A stretch of 64,000 nucleotides of DNA. It comes from a virus. Position 1 is the first letter of the stretch, and each line of letters starts with the position of its first letter. Location: the IMG/VR virus record IMGVR_UViG_3300037010_003043, positions 1 to 64,000 of that record; one strand, written 5' to 3'. Both the position numbers and the translations under genes were made by a program. The notes under the pieces are model-generated. The model worked only from the letters and a program-made list of their open reading frames with translations. It was not told the origin of the DNA and ran no database searches. This document shows positions 1 to 8,601 of the stretch, one piece after another.

Positions 1-749
1 CAATTTCCATAGCTTGATCATATTCAGCTATTTTAATATAAAAATTTGACAAATTATAATAACTCCAATTTATTTCATCGTCAAAATTTCCATATTGTAT
101 AGCTTTTTTATATACATTTATTGCTTCATATTTATTTAAAGAATAATAAGATTGTGCTAAATAAAATAATGCACGAGAATTATTTTCGTCAACTTCTTTT
201 AAATATTTTTCTATTAAATCAATATCTCTTTTAAATTTACCTTCCCAGTCTTTGTTTTCTTTTGGATATTCGTAAACAGTAATTTTGTCATCTAAAATTT
301 GTTCAATGTTAAATTCTAAATATTCATGTGTATAAGGTCCATTAAATTTTATTTCTGGTAAATTTGGCCACATTCTATATTTATAGTACTCAATATCAGA
401 TTCCATTTTATTCAAAATAACAGCATTTACATTATCTTCGGCGTATATTCTTAATTTTAAGAAACAAGGATTTTTTAAAACTTCATCGGCATCCATCCAT
501 AAAATATATTTTCCTGTTGCTAATTTTAATGCTTCATTTTTAGTTTCAACAAAATTAACGAACTGCGTTCTTGCTACAGGCTTTTTTGTAAACTCTTCAA
601 TCAACTCGACAGTTCTATCTGTTGATCCAGTATCTAATATACAATATTCGTCAACTATAAACTTTACAGATTCTAGACAACGTATAATTGTAGACTCTTC
701 ATCTTTTACAATCATACATAAAGAAATCAAAGGTTGTTCTTGCATCATT
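1..749 (-). CDS. Family 2 glycosyltransferase with C-terminal TPR repeats, partial (3' end outside window)
   Basis: The minus-strand frame opens with ATG ATG at 749 and stays open to the window edge, so the C-terminus is missing. The N-terminal 100 residues read as a GT-A glycosyltransferase: PLISLCMIVKDEE, then LDTGSTDRT, then the nucleotide-sugar metal motif WMDADE. This fits GT2 enzymes that move a sugar from a nucleotide sugar to an acceptor. After residue 170 the sequence has TPR-like helices (ALFYLAQSYYSLNKY and following). Such GT2-TPR proteins are widespread in bacteria and also occur in phages, where they may modify DNA, capsid or host surface glycans; the substrate cannot be told from the sequence. 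It is divergent from the plus-strand gene at 800. Confidence 0.85.
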
Positions 750-799
750 TATCTTTAAATATATAAAATATATTTTTTTTATATGAATTTGGAGTTGTT
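750..799. promoter_or_regulatory. Divergent AT-rich promoter region
   Basis: These 50 bases separate the minus-strand glycosyltransferase from the plus-strand gene at 800. They contain TTTAAATATATAAAATATA on the plus strand, close to the TATA-type elements seen before other genes here, and GGAG at 791-794 as the ribosome binding site for the TTG start at 800. Promoter function is inferred from position and composition. Confidence 0.4.
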
Positions 800-1135
800 T
801 TGTTTATAATAAAATTTAAAAGTTCGGAAGGTATTATATTTCATCAAGGTTCTAATCCTTTAATTGTTTTTAATATTTTTGTGGAATTAGAAAATAAAAA
901 ATATTCATTAAATATTCAAAAACAATTATTAAATGATGATTTATTTTTAACAAATGATAACAATTTTCATGCATTTGAAACACATTTAAAAAATTATGTA
1001 AAACTTAATAAAAAATTGTTTGATTTTTGTTTAAATGAAATTGAAAAATATTCATTATTTTTTATAAAAAATGTTATTTTGGCAAAATGTAACATTTTTT
1101 CTAAATCGATAAAAATAAAAATCCCTTCTGAATAG
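800..1135 (+). CDS. Small hypothetical protein on the plus strand
   Basis: One of only two plausible plus-strand genes. The start is a TTG preceded by GGAG with 5 bases spacing; no in-frame ATG lies upstream. The 111-residue product is rich in Lys, Asn, Phe and Ile, has no signal peptide or motif I recognise, and looks like a small soluble alpha/beta protein. The stop codon TAG lies inside a strong hairpin terminator (1121-1142), which supports a real transcription unit ending here. An overlapping minus-strand frame (994-1185) runs through that terminator and is less likely. Function unknown. Confidence 0.5.
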   Translation: MFIIKFKSSEGIIFHQGSNPLIVFNIFVELENKKYSLNIQKQLLNDDLFLTNDNNFHAFETHLKNYVKLNKKLFDFCLNEIEKYSLFFIKNVILAKCNIFSKSIKIKIPSE

Positions 1136-1142
1136 AAGGGAT
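1121..1142. terminator. Bidirectional intrinsic terminator between convergent genes
   Basis: ATCCCTTCT (1121-1129) pairs perfectly with AGAAGGGAT (1134-1142) around a GAAT loop. On the plus strand the stem is followed by a T-rich run within about 15 bases; on the minus strand it is followed by TTTTTATTTTTAT. It sits between the plus gene ending at 1135 and the minus gene ending at 1163, so it can serve both. Confidence 0.8.
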
Positions 1143-1162
1143 TAAAGATTTTTTTTGTTTTT

Positions 1163-1387
1163 TTAATATTCGTTATTAGATACAACAGTTTGTATTTTCA
1201 TTACCGCTCCAACAACTAAATCTTTAGCTTCATTTAAATCATCGATTACAGCTGAAGTTAAACCATAAAATGTATGATCAGAATGTAAATCAATTTCAGC
1301 GTCGCCTTTTGCTGTAAAAAATTCTTGTAATTCACTAATCTTTGTTTCTAATGTTAACAAAAGATCATTAATAGATGATGCCTTCAT
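1163..1387 (-). CDS. Small helical hypothetical protein
   Basis: A 74-residue protein starting at an ATG preceded by AAAAAGGAAT. It is mostly helical by composition (heptad-like Leu/Ile in the first 35 and last 25 residues) and mildly acidic. It resembles the next gene upstream (1424-1708) in design: both have an N-terminal IND/INDLLL helix followed by a short E/K segment with glycine and a second helix. The two may be distant paralogs. The bidirectional terminator follows at once, making this the last gene of the leftward unit. Function unknown. Confidence 0.6.
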   Translation of the reverse strand: MKASSINDLLLTLETKISELQEFFTAKGDAEIDLHSDHTFYGLTSAVIDDLNEAKDLVVGAVMKIQTVVSNNEY

Positions 1388-1423
1388 TTTTATTCCTTTT
1401 TATTTTTTATTTCCTTTTTATTT

Positions 1424-1708
1424 TTAAATAGTTGGCAAACCAATTCCGCCATCTATAGCTTTAAAATTATTTTCTTTTCCAACTGCTGGAATTTGTTGCA
1501 ATTTATATATTAAAGTTTTTACTTTATTTTGAATAAACTCTAATTCATCGATTAGTTCGTTGAATAATTCATAGTCACTACTTTCACCTTTTTCTTCTAT
1601 AAATGTTTCGTAATCTACAACTTTGCCATTTAAAATAAGTAATAAATCGTTTATTTTTTTAACTATACCAGTATTACTATCTGTTATTAATGTTATATCT
1701 ACAGACAT
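1424..1708 (-). CDS. Small helical hypothetical protein
   Basis: A 94-residue protein with two predicted long helices (KKINDLLLILNGKV and the ELIDELEFIQNKVKTLIYK stretch) and a Gly-rich C-terminus ending GGIGLPTI. The INDLLL helix is shared with the 74-residue protein downstream. It follows the 301-residue gene with a 14-base gap and is probably co-transcribed with it. No enzymatic motif, signal peptide or membrane segment is visible. Function unknown. Confidence 0.6.
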   Translation of the reverse strand: MSVDITLITDSNTGIVKKINDLLLILNGKVVDYETFIEEKGESSDYELFNELIDELEFIQNKVKTLIYKLQQIPAVGKENNFKAIDGGIGLPTI

Positions 1709-1722
1709 GTTTTTTTATTATT

Positions 1723-2628
1723 TTATTTTTGAGAATTATCTTCGGCAGCATCTTCTTTTTCAAACTCTGCATTAATTCTTTCAATATCATCGTTATCTAA
1801 AGATAGATTTTTAGCTTCAAAATCTTTATATCTTTTATGCAATCTTTGACCTTTATCACTTAAAGAATATACTTTCTCACCTAATTCTTTATCAAATTTT
1901 GATCTAATATATTGTTTATTATTAATTAACCAAGACGAATTAGGTCTTTTACCAACTTCTTCATCTAATAAAGAAAAATATTCTTTCAATTTTGAAGCAG
2001 TAGCGCTGCCTTCTGTTGCCAAAAATTCCAATACTTTACTCCTAACAACAGAACCAGTATACGCATGTTTTTGCGGATATTTTTCAGTATACTTTCTTTT
2101 GGCAACTATTTTTGATTCATTCACAAATTGTGAATAAGTTAAAAATTCATTTTTTTCCATTTTATTTAAATTATTTTGTTTTTTATGTCTTTTATATTTT
2201 TTATCATCTTCGTTATCATCATCTTCGTCATCATTATTATCAATAATATCATCGTAATTTTTTACCTTTTTTCTTCTATGAATTGAATTATCCCATCTAT
2301 CACCAGATCCAGAAAATTCACTACCATGACCCATTGATTGAGCAGCCATCCTTACAGGACCTTGTCCATTTACATTTCCCATCGATACCGTGTCAGATGC
2401 ACCCGATGAAAATGTATCTTCCCATACCTTTTGAAGGTTTAATTTATTTAAATATTCTTTGTATTTAGAATAAGCATCTTTTTTAATACTAAATTCGTCA
2501 TAAATTTCTAATTCATTATTATCGTCTGAATAAAAATAACTTATATTATTTTGGTCCATCCAATTTAAAAATGTCTGTAACAATGCTTTATCTATATTTT
2601 CTATATTATAAACTATACCTTCATCCAT
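1723..2628 (-). CDS. Hypothetical protein with acidic linker and winged-helix-like C-terminus
   Basis: 301 residues in three parts. Residues 1-70 form a small alpha/beta region. Residues 72-155 are low complexity: a Gly/Ser/Met segment, then a very acidic D/N/E run at about 125-145, then a basic patch. From residue 157 the text restarts with MEKNEFLTYSQFVNES, which looks like the N-terminus of T4 capsid-targeted proteins, and residues 195-270 read like a winged helix (VLEFLATEG, then KLKEYF, then VYSLSDKGQRL). The ATG at 2628 has AAGGAG at good spacing and overlaps the upstream gene by 16 bases. An internal start at residue 157 is possible. Role unknown; an internal head protein is a guess. 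Confidence 0.6.
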   Translation of the reverse strand: MDEGIVYNIENIDKALLQTFLNWMDQNNISYFYSDDNNELEIYDEFSIKKDAYSKYKEYLNKLNLQKVWEDTFSSGASDTVSMGNVNGQGPVRMAAQSMGHGSEFSGSGDRWDNSIHRRKKVKNYDDIIDNNDDEDDDNEDDKKYKRHKKQNNLNKMEKNEFLTYSQFVNESKIVAKRKYTEKYPQKHAYTGSVVRSKVLEFLATEGSATASKLKEYFSLLDEEVGKRPNSSWLINNKQYIRSKFDKELGEKVYSLSDKGQRLHKRYKDFEAKNLSLDNDDIERINAEFEKEDAAEDNSQK

Positions 2629-4427
2629 AGATTGCTCCTTAAATACTCAAAATATTTATACATTTTTTCTGGTACATATTTTCTATAAGTTAAAAGATCG
2701 TTTGTCTTTATTGCATTTTGTATTATTTTTGAAATACCTACAACTTCTAATTTTTCAATTTGTCGTAAACTTAAATTATAATTTATATATTTCAAAAATA
2801 CTTTCAAAAAATCAATATAATTCTTGTTTGCTAAAATTATATTTATTTTAAATTTATCTATTAATTTTTGTAATTCTGGAATTAAATCTAATGATTCAAT
2901 AACTTCATAACCAGCTATATAATCACTATATTCGTTTGATATTTCGTTCATAATTTTTATAGAAACATCAAAAGATATTGGATTAATATCGTTAATCTTT
3001 CCATTAAATACTTGAATTATTATTACTTTTTTCTTTGTAGTTTCTACAATTTTTTTAATATTTTCTAAATGATTTATATTAAAAGGTTGAAATTTACCTA
3101 TAATTATATTTAATTCTTTTTTATTTTTTTCTAAATTACTTTGTTTTTCAGTTTTTTGCATATATTTTTGCCAAAATATAATATTATCACTTTCAAAATT
3201 TTCATTTATTAAATTATTATTATTATAATCTTCGTTGACTATATTTAAATTTAAAAATTCAGAAAATGTTTCAATCACAGACTTTTCATTATTATTTTGT
3301 ATTGAATTTTTTATTAAATCAACTATTTCGTTAAAAAATCTTACTATTTCTGTATTATTTAAAAATCCTGTTATTTGCTTTTTCTTTTTTCTAAACGATC
3401 CAACAAATAATTTAAAAATATCTTTATTAACATCGTTTATTGTTAAAAATTTCTGTGTTGTTTTATTTTTAATAAAATAAAAATTAATATCAAATTTTAA
3501 CGATTTTAATAAAGCTGATGTCGACAAATTAACACCTTTTAACTTTGATATATTTTTCTTTATAAATATATTAAATAAATTAGACATTAATTCTAAATAT
3601 TTTTCATCTTCATCGATTTCTTTATACTTAAACGTTTTTATATATTCTTTATATGATTGCATAAATTCAATCATATAAATTAAAACAATAGGAATATAAT
3701 CGTTTATTTCATTTGAGTTATTTTTTTTAATAATTTCGTTAAACATAGGATCTACTATCTTAGCATAAATTTTTCCTTCATCACCATCAAATTGAAATAT
3801 TACACCTGGTATTAATTTATCAATAGAATCATTTAAAGTTGTTTTTTTTAACTTTTCATTTGCAATAGATATTAAAAAAGCTGTAAAACTATTTACTTTA
3901 TATTTTTGTAAAATTTCTTTAGGTGATAACTTTAAATATTCTAATATTTTTGTTTTTTGTTCTTCTGAAAATTCTCCTTGAAATAAAATAGGAGGTTCAG
4001 AAACATTTAACATTTTAGCATATTTAATAAGAATATCTTTATTTGTTATTAAATTTCTACCTTTTTTGATATACGACAATATCAAATTGTTTTTGGGTAC
4101 AGTATCATATTTAATATAATTAGGAACTGTATCAGGAAAATATTCAAATCCAAAAACTAAATTTTCTTCTATTTTTGACAAAATCAAATCTTGAATACTT
4201 TCAATATATGAAATTGCATTTTCATAATACTTCATTAATGCTCTATCAACTTTTGTAATTAACGATTCTGTATTACCTTTGTAAAAATAAATTTTTTTAT
4301 TTTTTACTTCAAACGAAAAATCACTACCAGCTAATTTTTCATAAATAGTTACTTTTTTATTTAAAAGAGCTTTTAGAAACTCTTCGCCTTTATTATTATA
4401 CAATTCTGATAAATCTAATATTGCCAT
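2613..4427 (-). CDS. Cytidylyltransferase-fold protein with degenerate active-site motifs
   Basis: 604 residues. The last 166 residues carry the signature of the HxGH nucleotidyltransferase superfamily: a beta strand LNIII, then GKFQPFNINH at 444-453 where active enzymes have G-F-P-H-x-G-H, and near the end VVGISKIIQNAI where active enzymes have I-S-x-T-x-x-R. Both motifs are altered (first His lost, Arg lost), so catalysis is doubtful. The middle has GVIFQFDG and KIVDPMF, a domain often seen with this fold in marine T4-like phages. The first 300 residues are not recognised. It overlaps the next gene downstream by 16 bases. Its role is unknown; NAD or nucleotide metabolism is unlikely if the motifs are really dead. 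Confidence 0.6.
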   Translation of the reverse strand: MAILDLSELYNNKGEEFLKALLNKKVTIYEKLAGSDFSFEVKNKKIYFYKGNTESLITKVDRALMKYYENAISYIESIQDLILSKIEENLVFGFEYFPDTVPNYIKYDTVPKNNLILSYIKKGRNLITNKDILIKYAKMLNVSEPPILFQGEFSEEQKTKILEYLKLSPKEILQKYKVNSFTAFLISIANEKLKKTTLNDSIDKLIPGVIFQFDGDEGKIYAKIVDPMFNEIIKKNNSNEINDYIPIVLIYMIEFMQSYKEYIKTFKYKEIDEDEKYLELMSNLFNIFIKKNISKLKGVNLSTSALLKSLKFDINFYFIKNKTTQKFLTINDVNKDIFKLFVGSFRKKKKQITGFLNNTEIVRFFNEIVDLIKNSIQNNNEKSVIETFSEFLNLNIVNEDYNNNNLINENFESDNIIFWQKYMQKTEKQSNLEKNKKELNIIIGKFQPFNINHLENIKKIVETTKKKVIIIQVFNGKINDINPISFDVSIKIMNEISNEYSDYIAGYEVIESLDLIPELQKLIDKFKINIILANKNYIDFLKVFLKYINYNLSLRQIEKLEVVGISKIIQNAIKTNDLLTYRKYVPEKMYKYFEYLRSNLWMKV

Positions 4428-4433
4428 TTTGTT

Positions 4434-4904
4434 TTATAATTTTTCTATTATTTTATCAACATATAAATGTAGTTTTGATAGTACAGAATTTAAATGTTTA
4501 CAAACAGAACCTTTTAGTTCAGGATTTCTTATTTCAGGCTTTATAGTTTCTTTTTCAATCGAATATTTTTGTATAGTTCCAATATATTTAAATCCTGCAT
4601 ATAAAAAATCTTCACAATCACAATACAATTTTATATTTTGATTTTTTATCAAATTTTTTAATTTTTCTTTAGTTATATCTTCTTTTTTTAATTTTTCTTC
4701 AAATCTTATTATTTGTTTATGTTTTCGTCCCGAACCATGAACATTATTAATAGACTCAAAATATAAATTTAATTTTCCTTTTTCTAATTTAGCATCTAAA
4801 AATTTAGTTTTTGTATAAGATGATCTATTTTTTCTATCACTATCAACTTCTTTTTTTAATTCAATTGCTTTTTTTTCATTTAAAATAGTTAGTATACTTT
4901 TCAT
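4434..4904 (-). CDS. SWIM-like zinc-binding phage protein
   Basis: 156 residues. The C-terminal half contains YCDCEDF (Cys95, Cys97) and, after an insert with KPEIRNPELKGS, CKHL (Cys135, His137). The C-x-C...C-x-H pattern is that of a SWIM zinc finger, and this spacing with RNPxLKGxxCKH is familiar from many T4-like phages of marine bacteria, where its role is not known. SWIM domains bind nucleic acid or protein partners. The N-terminus MKSILTILNEKK is short, and the middle region is rich in Lys and Glu. It lies between the nucleotidyltransferase-fold gene and the paralog array. Confidence 0.7.
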   Translation of the reverse strand: MKSILTILNEKKAIELKKEVDSDRKNRSSYTKTKFLDAKLEKGKLNLYFESINNVHGSGRKHKQIIRFEEKLKKEDITKEKLKNLIKNQNIKLYCDCEDFLYAGFKYIGTIQKYSIEKETIKPEIRNPELKGSVCKHLNSVLSKLHLYVDKIIEKL

Positions 4905-4938
4905 TTAATAAGATTTTATGTTTTATAATTTAAACTAT

Positions 4939-6234
4939 TTACGATACTGTATATGTTATTCGTTTATTTTTATCTTTTTTTCCTTTTTTATTTCCATTTT
5001 TATCATAACCATCTTTATTATAACCATTTTCATCGTAACCATCGCGATCATAACCTTCTTTATTATAACCAAAATCATTATAACCTTCTATATCCCAACC
5101 ATATTGATCATAACCATTACGATCATAACCGTTACGGTCATAACCATCACGATCATAACCCTCTTTGTCATAACCATTACGATCATAACCCTCTGGATCA
5201 TAACCATCATAATTATAACCATCACGATCATAACCCTCTTCATCATAACCATCACGATCATAACCATTTTCGTCATAATTATCGTATCGTTTAAATCTAC
5301 CATCTGTCTTTTCTAATACATAAACATCAAAAGCATCTTTAAACTCAGAAAAAGGGTTATTAACATAAGAATGTAAAATAGATTTATTTCCATAAATTAC
5401 TAAATATTTAAAAGTATCCATATATGGGTATTCAAGTTTAGATGCATTTTTTACATTTACAAATGGAACTTCAACTTGTAGATCAATATTAGGATCTAAC
5501 TTTTCTTTAAAAAAATCATGTAATTTAAATCTATTTTGTGCTTCTTTTAACATAATCATTTTAATATCATTATCTATAGCATATCTTCTATCTAAATATA
5601 ATCCTTTATTTGTTTTCCATAACAACACTCTAGCTATAGTTTTATTTTCTTCATTAGTCTTTAAAAACAGTTTAACGTTTTTATTTTCTGCATAAAATTT
5701 TAAAAAATCTTGAGTATAAAAATATGACATACAAGAGTTACCCAATTCTCCTGCTTTTACCATATTTTTTTCATGATAATAATATAAAATATCTTTACCT
5801 TCAACAAGTTTAAAAGATAGATCTTCGCCCATTTGAATCATCTTTAAACTATTTGTAAAATCTGCAAGTTCATCGGGCTTTAATCTTAAATTTTTTAACA
5901 AAACTTGTACTAATTTACCAATTTTAATTTCTTGTTTAACTTTTTTACCATTAGGTTTCATTATAATAATCTCTAAAAAACCAGGCTTTTTTGATAAATC
6001 AATTGATTCTATATCACTTATTGATTTATCGTCATCAAGTTCTAAAACTGTAGACTCTATATCTTTTTGAATTAATTCAATAATAGAATCAATTATTTTT
6101 TTTCTTTTAGGATTTCCTGGTGATACTTGAAGCTCCTTAATTGCCTTTTCAAAATCAGTTTCAATTACAATCTTTTTTTCAAGTATATTAGATATAGATT
6201 CAAGAAGCATATATTCGTCGTAAGTTAAAATCAT
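4939..6234 (-). CDS. Repeat-tailed family protein, copy 1
   Basis: First of seven tandem paralogs (431 residues). Residues 1-315 are the conserved core. It begins MILTYDEYMLLESI, similar to capsid-targeting N-termini of T4-like head proteins. Other landmarks are KKPGFLEIII (82-91), ILYYYHEKNM (149-158), GELGNSCMS (162-170) and LLWKTNKGLYLDRRYAI (204-220). Residues 318-418 are about 18 units of G-Y-D-x-x, acidic and Tyr-rich, then a basic tail ending KNKRITYTVS that other copies lack. The nearly invariant Cys in NSCMS and the DRRYA motif suggest a specific fold, but I know no enzyme with this pattern. A TATAAATA element lies just upstream at 6248-6255. Confidence 0.8.
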   Translation of the reverse strand: MILTYDEYMLLESISNILEKKIVIETDFEKAIKELQVSPGNPKRKKIIDSIIELIQKDIESTVLELDDDKSISDIESIDLSKKPGFLEIIIMKPNGKKVKQEIKIGKLVQVLLKNLRLKPDELADFTNSLKMIQMGEDLSFKLVEGKDILYYYHEKNMVKAGELGNSCMSYFYTQDFLKFYAENKNVKLFLKTNEENKTIARVLLWKTNKGLYLDRRYAIDNDIKMIMLKEAQNRFKLHDFFKEKLDPNIDLQVEVPFVNVKNASKLEYPYMDTFKYLVIYGNKSILHSYVNNPFSEFKDAFDVYVLEKTDGRFKRYDNYDENGYDRDGYDEEGYDRDGYNYDGYDPEGYDRNGYDKEGYDRDGYDRNGYDRNGYDQYGWDIEGYNDFGYNKEGYDRDGYDENGYNKDGYDKNGNKKGKKDKNKRITYTVS

Positions 6235-6247
6235 AATTTCTATATTT

Positions 6248-6255
6248 TATTTATA
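6248..6255 (-). promoter_or_regulatory. Putative T4-type late promoter element TATAAATA
   Basis: The minus strand reads TATAAATA here, identical to the T4 late promoter core recognised by gp55 sigma. It lies 14 bases above the ATG of copy 1 at 6234 and in the spacer after copy 2. In so AT-rich a genome, chance occurrence is possible, but the same octamer occurs before the amidoligase and the 62356 gene. Confidence 0.4.
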
Positions 6256-6287
6256 TTTTTTGTTTTTTTATTTTTATCTTTATCGTA

Positions 6288-7445
6288 TCAATCTTCTTCT
6301 CTATCATAATCGTATCTTCTATTTCCATATCTATCATATCCATTTTCATCATATCCATCTTGATCATAACCTTCTGAATCATAACCATATTCGTTATGTC
6401 CACTTCTATCATATCCATCTCTATCATATCCATCTCTATCATATCCATCTCTATCATATCCATTACGATCATAACCTTCTTCGTCATATCCTTCTACATC
6501 TTCAAATCCACCATTTGCGTTTTCTAATCTATAAATATCAATAATACCATCCTTTTCTAAAAAAGCAGTTTCTCTATCAGAATGTAAAATAGATTTATTA
6601 TTATAAATCACTAAATATTTAAAAGTATCCATATATGGATATTTGAATTTAGGTGCATTTTTTTCATTTATAAATGAAACTTCAACTTGTGCATTAAAAT
6701 CAAAATTATATTTTTCTTTGAAAAAATCATATAATTTAAATCTATTTTGTGCTTCTTTAAATAAAGCTAATTGAAGATCATTGTTAATTGCATATCTTCT
6801 GTCTAAATATAATCCTTTATTTGTTTTCCATAACAACGCTCTAGCTATAGTTTTATTTTCTTCATTAGTCTTTAAAAACAATTTAACATTTTCGTTTTTT
6901 GCATAAAATTCTAAAAATTTTTGAGTATAATCACGTGACATACAAGAATCACCTAGTTCTCCAACTTTTATCATATTTTTCGGATTATAATAATACAAAA
7001 TATCTTCACCTTCAACAAGTTTAAAAGATGGATCTTCGCCCATTTGAATCATCTTTAAACTATTTGTAAAATCTGCAAGTTCATCAGGCTTTAATCTTAA
7101 ATTTTTTAATAAAGTTTGTATTAATTTACCAATTTTAATTTCTTGTTTAACTTCTTTACCATTAGGTTTCGTTATAATAATCTCTAAAAAACCAGGTTTT
7201 TTTGACAAATCAATTGAATTTATATTTTCTATTGCTTTATCATCGTCAAGTTCTAAAACCACATCCTCAATATCTCTTTGAATCAATTCAACAATAGAAT
7301 CAATTATTTTTTTTCTTTTAGGATTTCCTGGTGATACTTGAAGCTCCTTAATTGCCTTTTCAAAATCAGTTTCAATTACAATCTTTTTTTCAAGTATATT
7401 AGATATAGACTCAAGAAGCATATATTCATTGTAAGTTAAAATCAT
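6288..7445 (-). CDS. Repeat-tailed family protein, copy 2
   Basis: 385 residues. The core matches copy 1 throughout (MILTYNEYMLLESI start; GELGDSCMS; RALLWKTNKGLYLDRRYAI). The tail from about residue 317 has roughly 11 G-Y-D-x-x units including one G-H-N variant, then ends RRYDYDREED, so the terminus differs from the K-D-G-N-x-K-D-S end of copies 4 and 6. It lacks the TATAAATA element of copy 1, and reading it as co-transcribed with its neighbours is simplest. Function unknown. Confidence 0.8.
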   Translation of the reverse strand: MILTYNEYMLLESISNILEKKIVIETDFEKAIKELQVSPGNPKRKKIIDSIVELIQRDIEDVVLELDDDKAIENINSIDLSKKPGFLEIIITKPNGKEVKQEIKIGKLIQTLLKNLRLKPDELADFTNSLKMIQMGEDPSFKLVEGEDILYYYNPKNMIKVGELGDSCMSRDYTQKFLEFYAKNENVKLFLKTNEENKTIARALLWKTNKGLYLDRRYAINNDLQLALFKEAQNRFKLYDFFKEKYNFDFNAQVEVSFINEKNAPKFKYPYMDTFKYLVIYNNKSILHSDRETAFLEKDGIIDIYRLENANGGFEDVEGYDEEGYDRNGYDRDGYDRDGYDRDGYDRSGHNEYGYDSEGYDQDGYDENGYDRYGNRRYDYDREED

Positions 7446-7485
7446 AATTTTAATTTATTTTTTAACTATCTTTTTTATTTTAATC

Positions 7486-8586
7486 TCAGTCATATTCTTC
7501 ATCATCATTTTCATCTCTATAATTTCCATCTCTATCATATCCATCACTATCATAACCTTCCATATCATAACCTTCTCTATCATAACCTTCCATATCATAA
7601 CCATCTTCATCATAACCTTCATTATCGTATCCTTCTGTGTCTTTAAATCCTCCTCTTGTATCTTCTAACGTATAAATATCAAAAGCACTATTTTTTTCTA
7701 AAAAAGCAGCTTCTTTATTAGAATATAAAATAGATTTATTATTATAAATTACTAAATATTTAAAAGTATCCATATATGGGTACTTAAAATTATATGCATT
7801 ATTTTCATTTATAAACGAAACTTCAACTTGTGCATCAAAATCAAAATTGTATTTTTCTTTAAAAAAATCATGTAATTTAAATCTATTTTGTACTTCTTTA
7901 AATAAAGTTAATTGAAGATCATTGTTAATTGCATATCTTCTGTCTAAATATAATCCTTTATTTGTTTTCCATAATAACACTCTAGCTATAGTTTTATTTT
8001 CTTCATTAGTCTTTAAAAACAATTTAACGTTTTCATTTTTTGCATAAAATTCTAGAAATTTTTGAGTATTAGGATGCGACATACAAGAATTGCCCAATTC
8101 TCCTGTTTTTACCATATTATTTGGATGATAATAGTATAAAATATCTTCGCCTTCAACAAGTTTAAAAGATGGATCTTCACCCATTTGAATCATTTTTAAA
8201 CTATTTGTAAAATCTGCAAGCTCATCAGGTTTTAATCTTAAATTTTTTAATAAAGTTTGTATTAATTTACCAATTTTAATTTCTTGTTTAACTTCTTTAC
8301 CATTAGGTTTCGTTATAATAATCTCTAAAAAACCAGGCTTTTTTGATAAATCAATTGATTCTATATCACTTATTGATTTATCGTCATCAAGTTCTAAAAC
8401 TGTAGACTCTATATCTTTTTGAATTAATTCAATAATAGAATCAATTATTTTTTTTCTTTTAGGATTTCCTGGTGATACTTGAAGCTCCTTAATTGCCTTT
8501 TCAAAATCAGTTTCAATTACAATCCTTTTTTCAAGTATATTAGATATAGACTCAAGAAGCATATATTCATCGTAAGTTAAAATCAT
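7486..8586 (-). CDS. Repeat-tailed family protein, copy 3 (short tail)
   Basis: 366 residues and the shortest complete tail: about 7 G-Y-D-x-x units, several with Met-Glu in the variable pair (G-Y-D-M-E), then an acidic end NDDEEYD. The core is nearly identical to copy 1 in its first 130 residues, including the region around LELDDDKSISDIES, pointing to recent duplication or gene conversion. NSCMSHPNTQ and LDRRYAI motifs are intact. Function unknown. Confidence 0.8.
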   Translation of the reverse strand: MILTYDEYMLLESISNILEKRIVIETDFEKAIKELQVSPGNPKRKKIIDSIIELIQKDIESTVLELDDDKSISDIESIDLSKKPGFLEIIITKPNGKEVKQEIKIGKLIQTLLKNLRLKPDELADFTNSLKMIQMGEDPSFKLVEGEDILYYYHPNNMVKTGELGNSCMSHPNTQKFLEFYAKNENVKLFLKTNEENKTIARVLLWKTNKGLYLDRRYAINNDLQLTLFKEVQNRFKLHDFFKEKYNFDFDAQVEVSFINENNAYNFKYPYMDTFKYLVIYNNKSILYSNKEAAFLEKNSAFDIYTLEDTRGGFKDTEGYDNEGYDEDGYDMEGYDREGYDMEGYDSDGYDRDGNYRDENDDEEYD

Positions 8587-8601
8587 TGTTTTATATTATT
8601 T

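Noticed and set aside
994-1185. Minus-strand 63-residue frame overlapping the plus gene at 800
   Set aside because: It runs through the terminator hairpin and overlaps the start of a better supported gene; the composition is not protein-like.
4918-5316. Plus-strand open frames of Ile/Thr/His-rich protein opposite the repeat tails (also at 6260, 8586, 11076 and 12359)
   Set aside because: They are frame shadows of the 15-bp coding repeats; the opposite strand has conserved cores and start sites.
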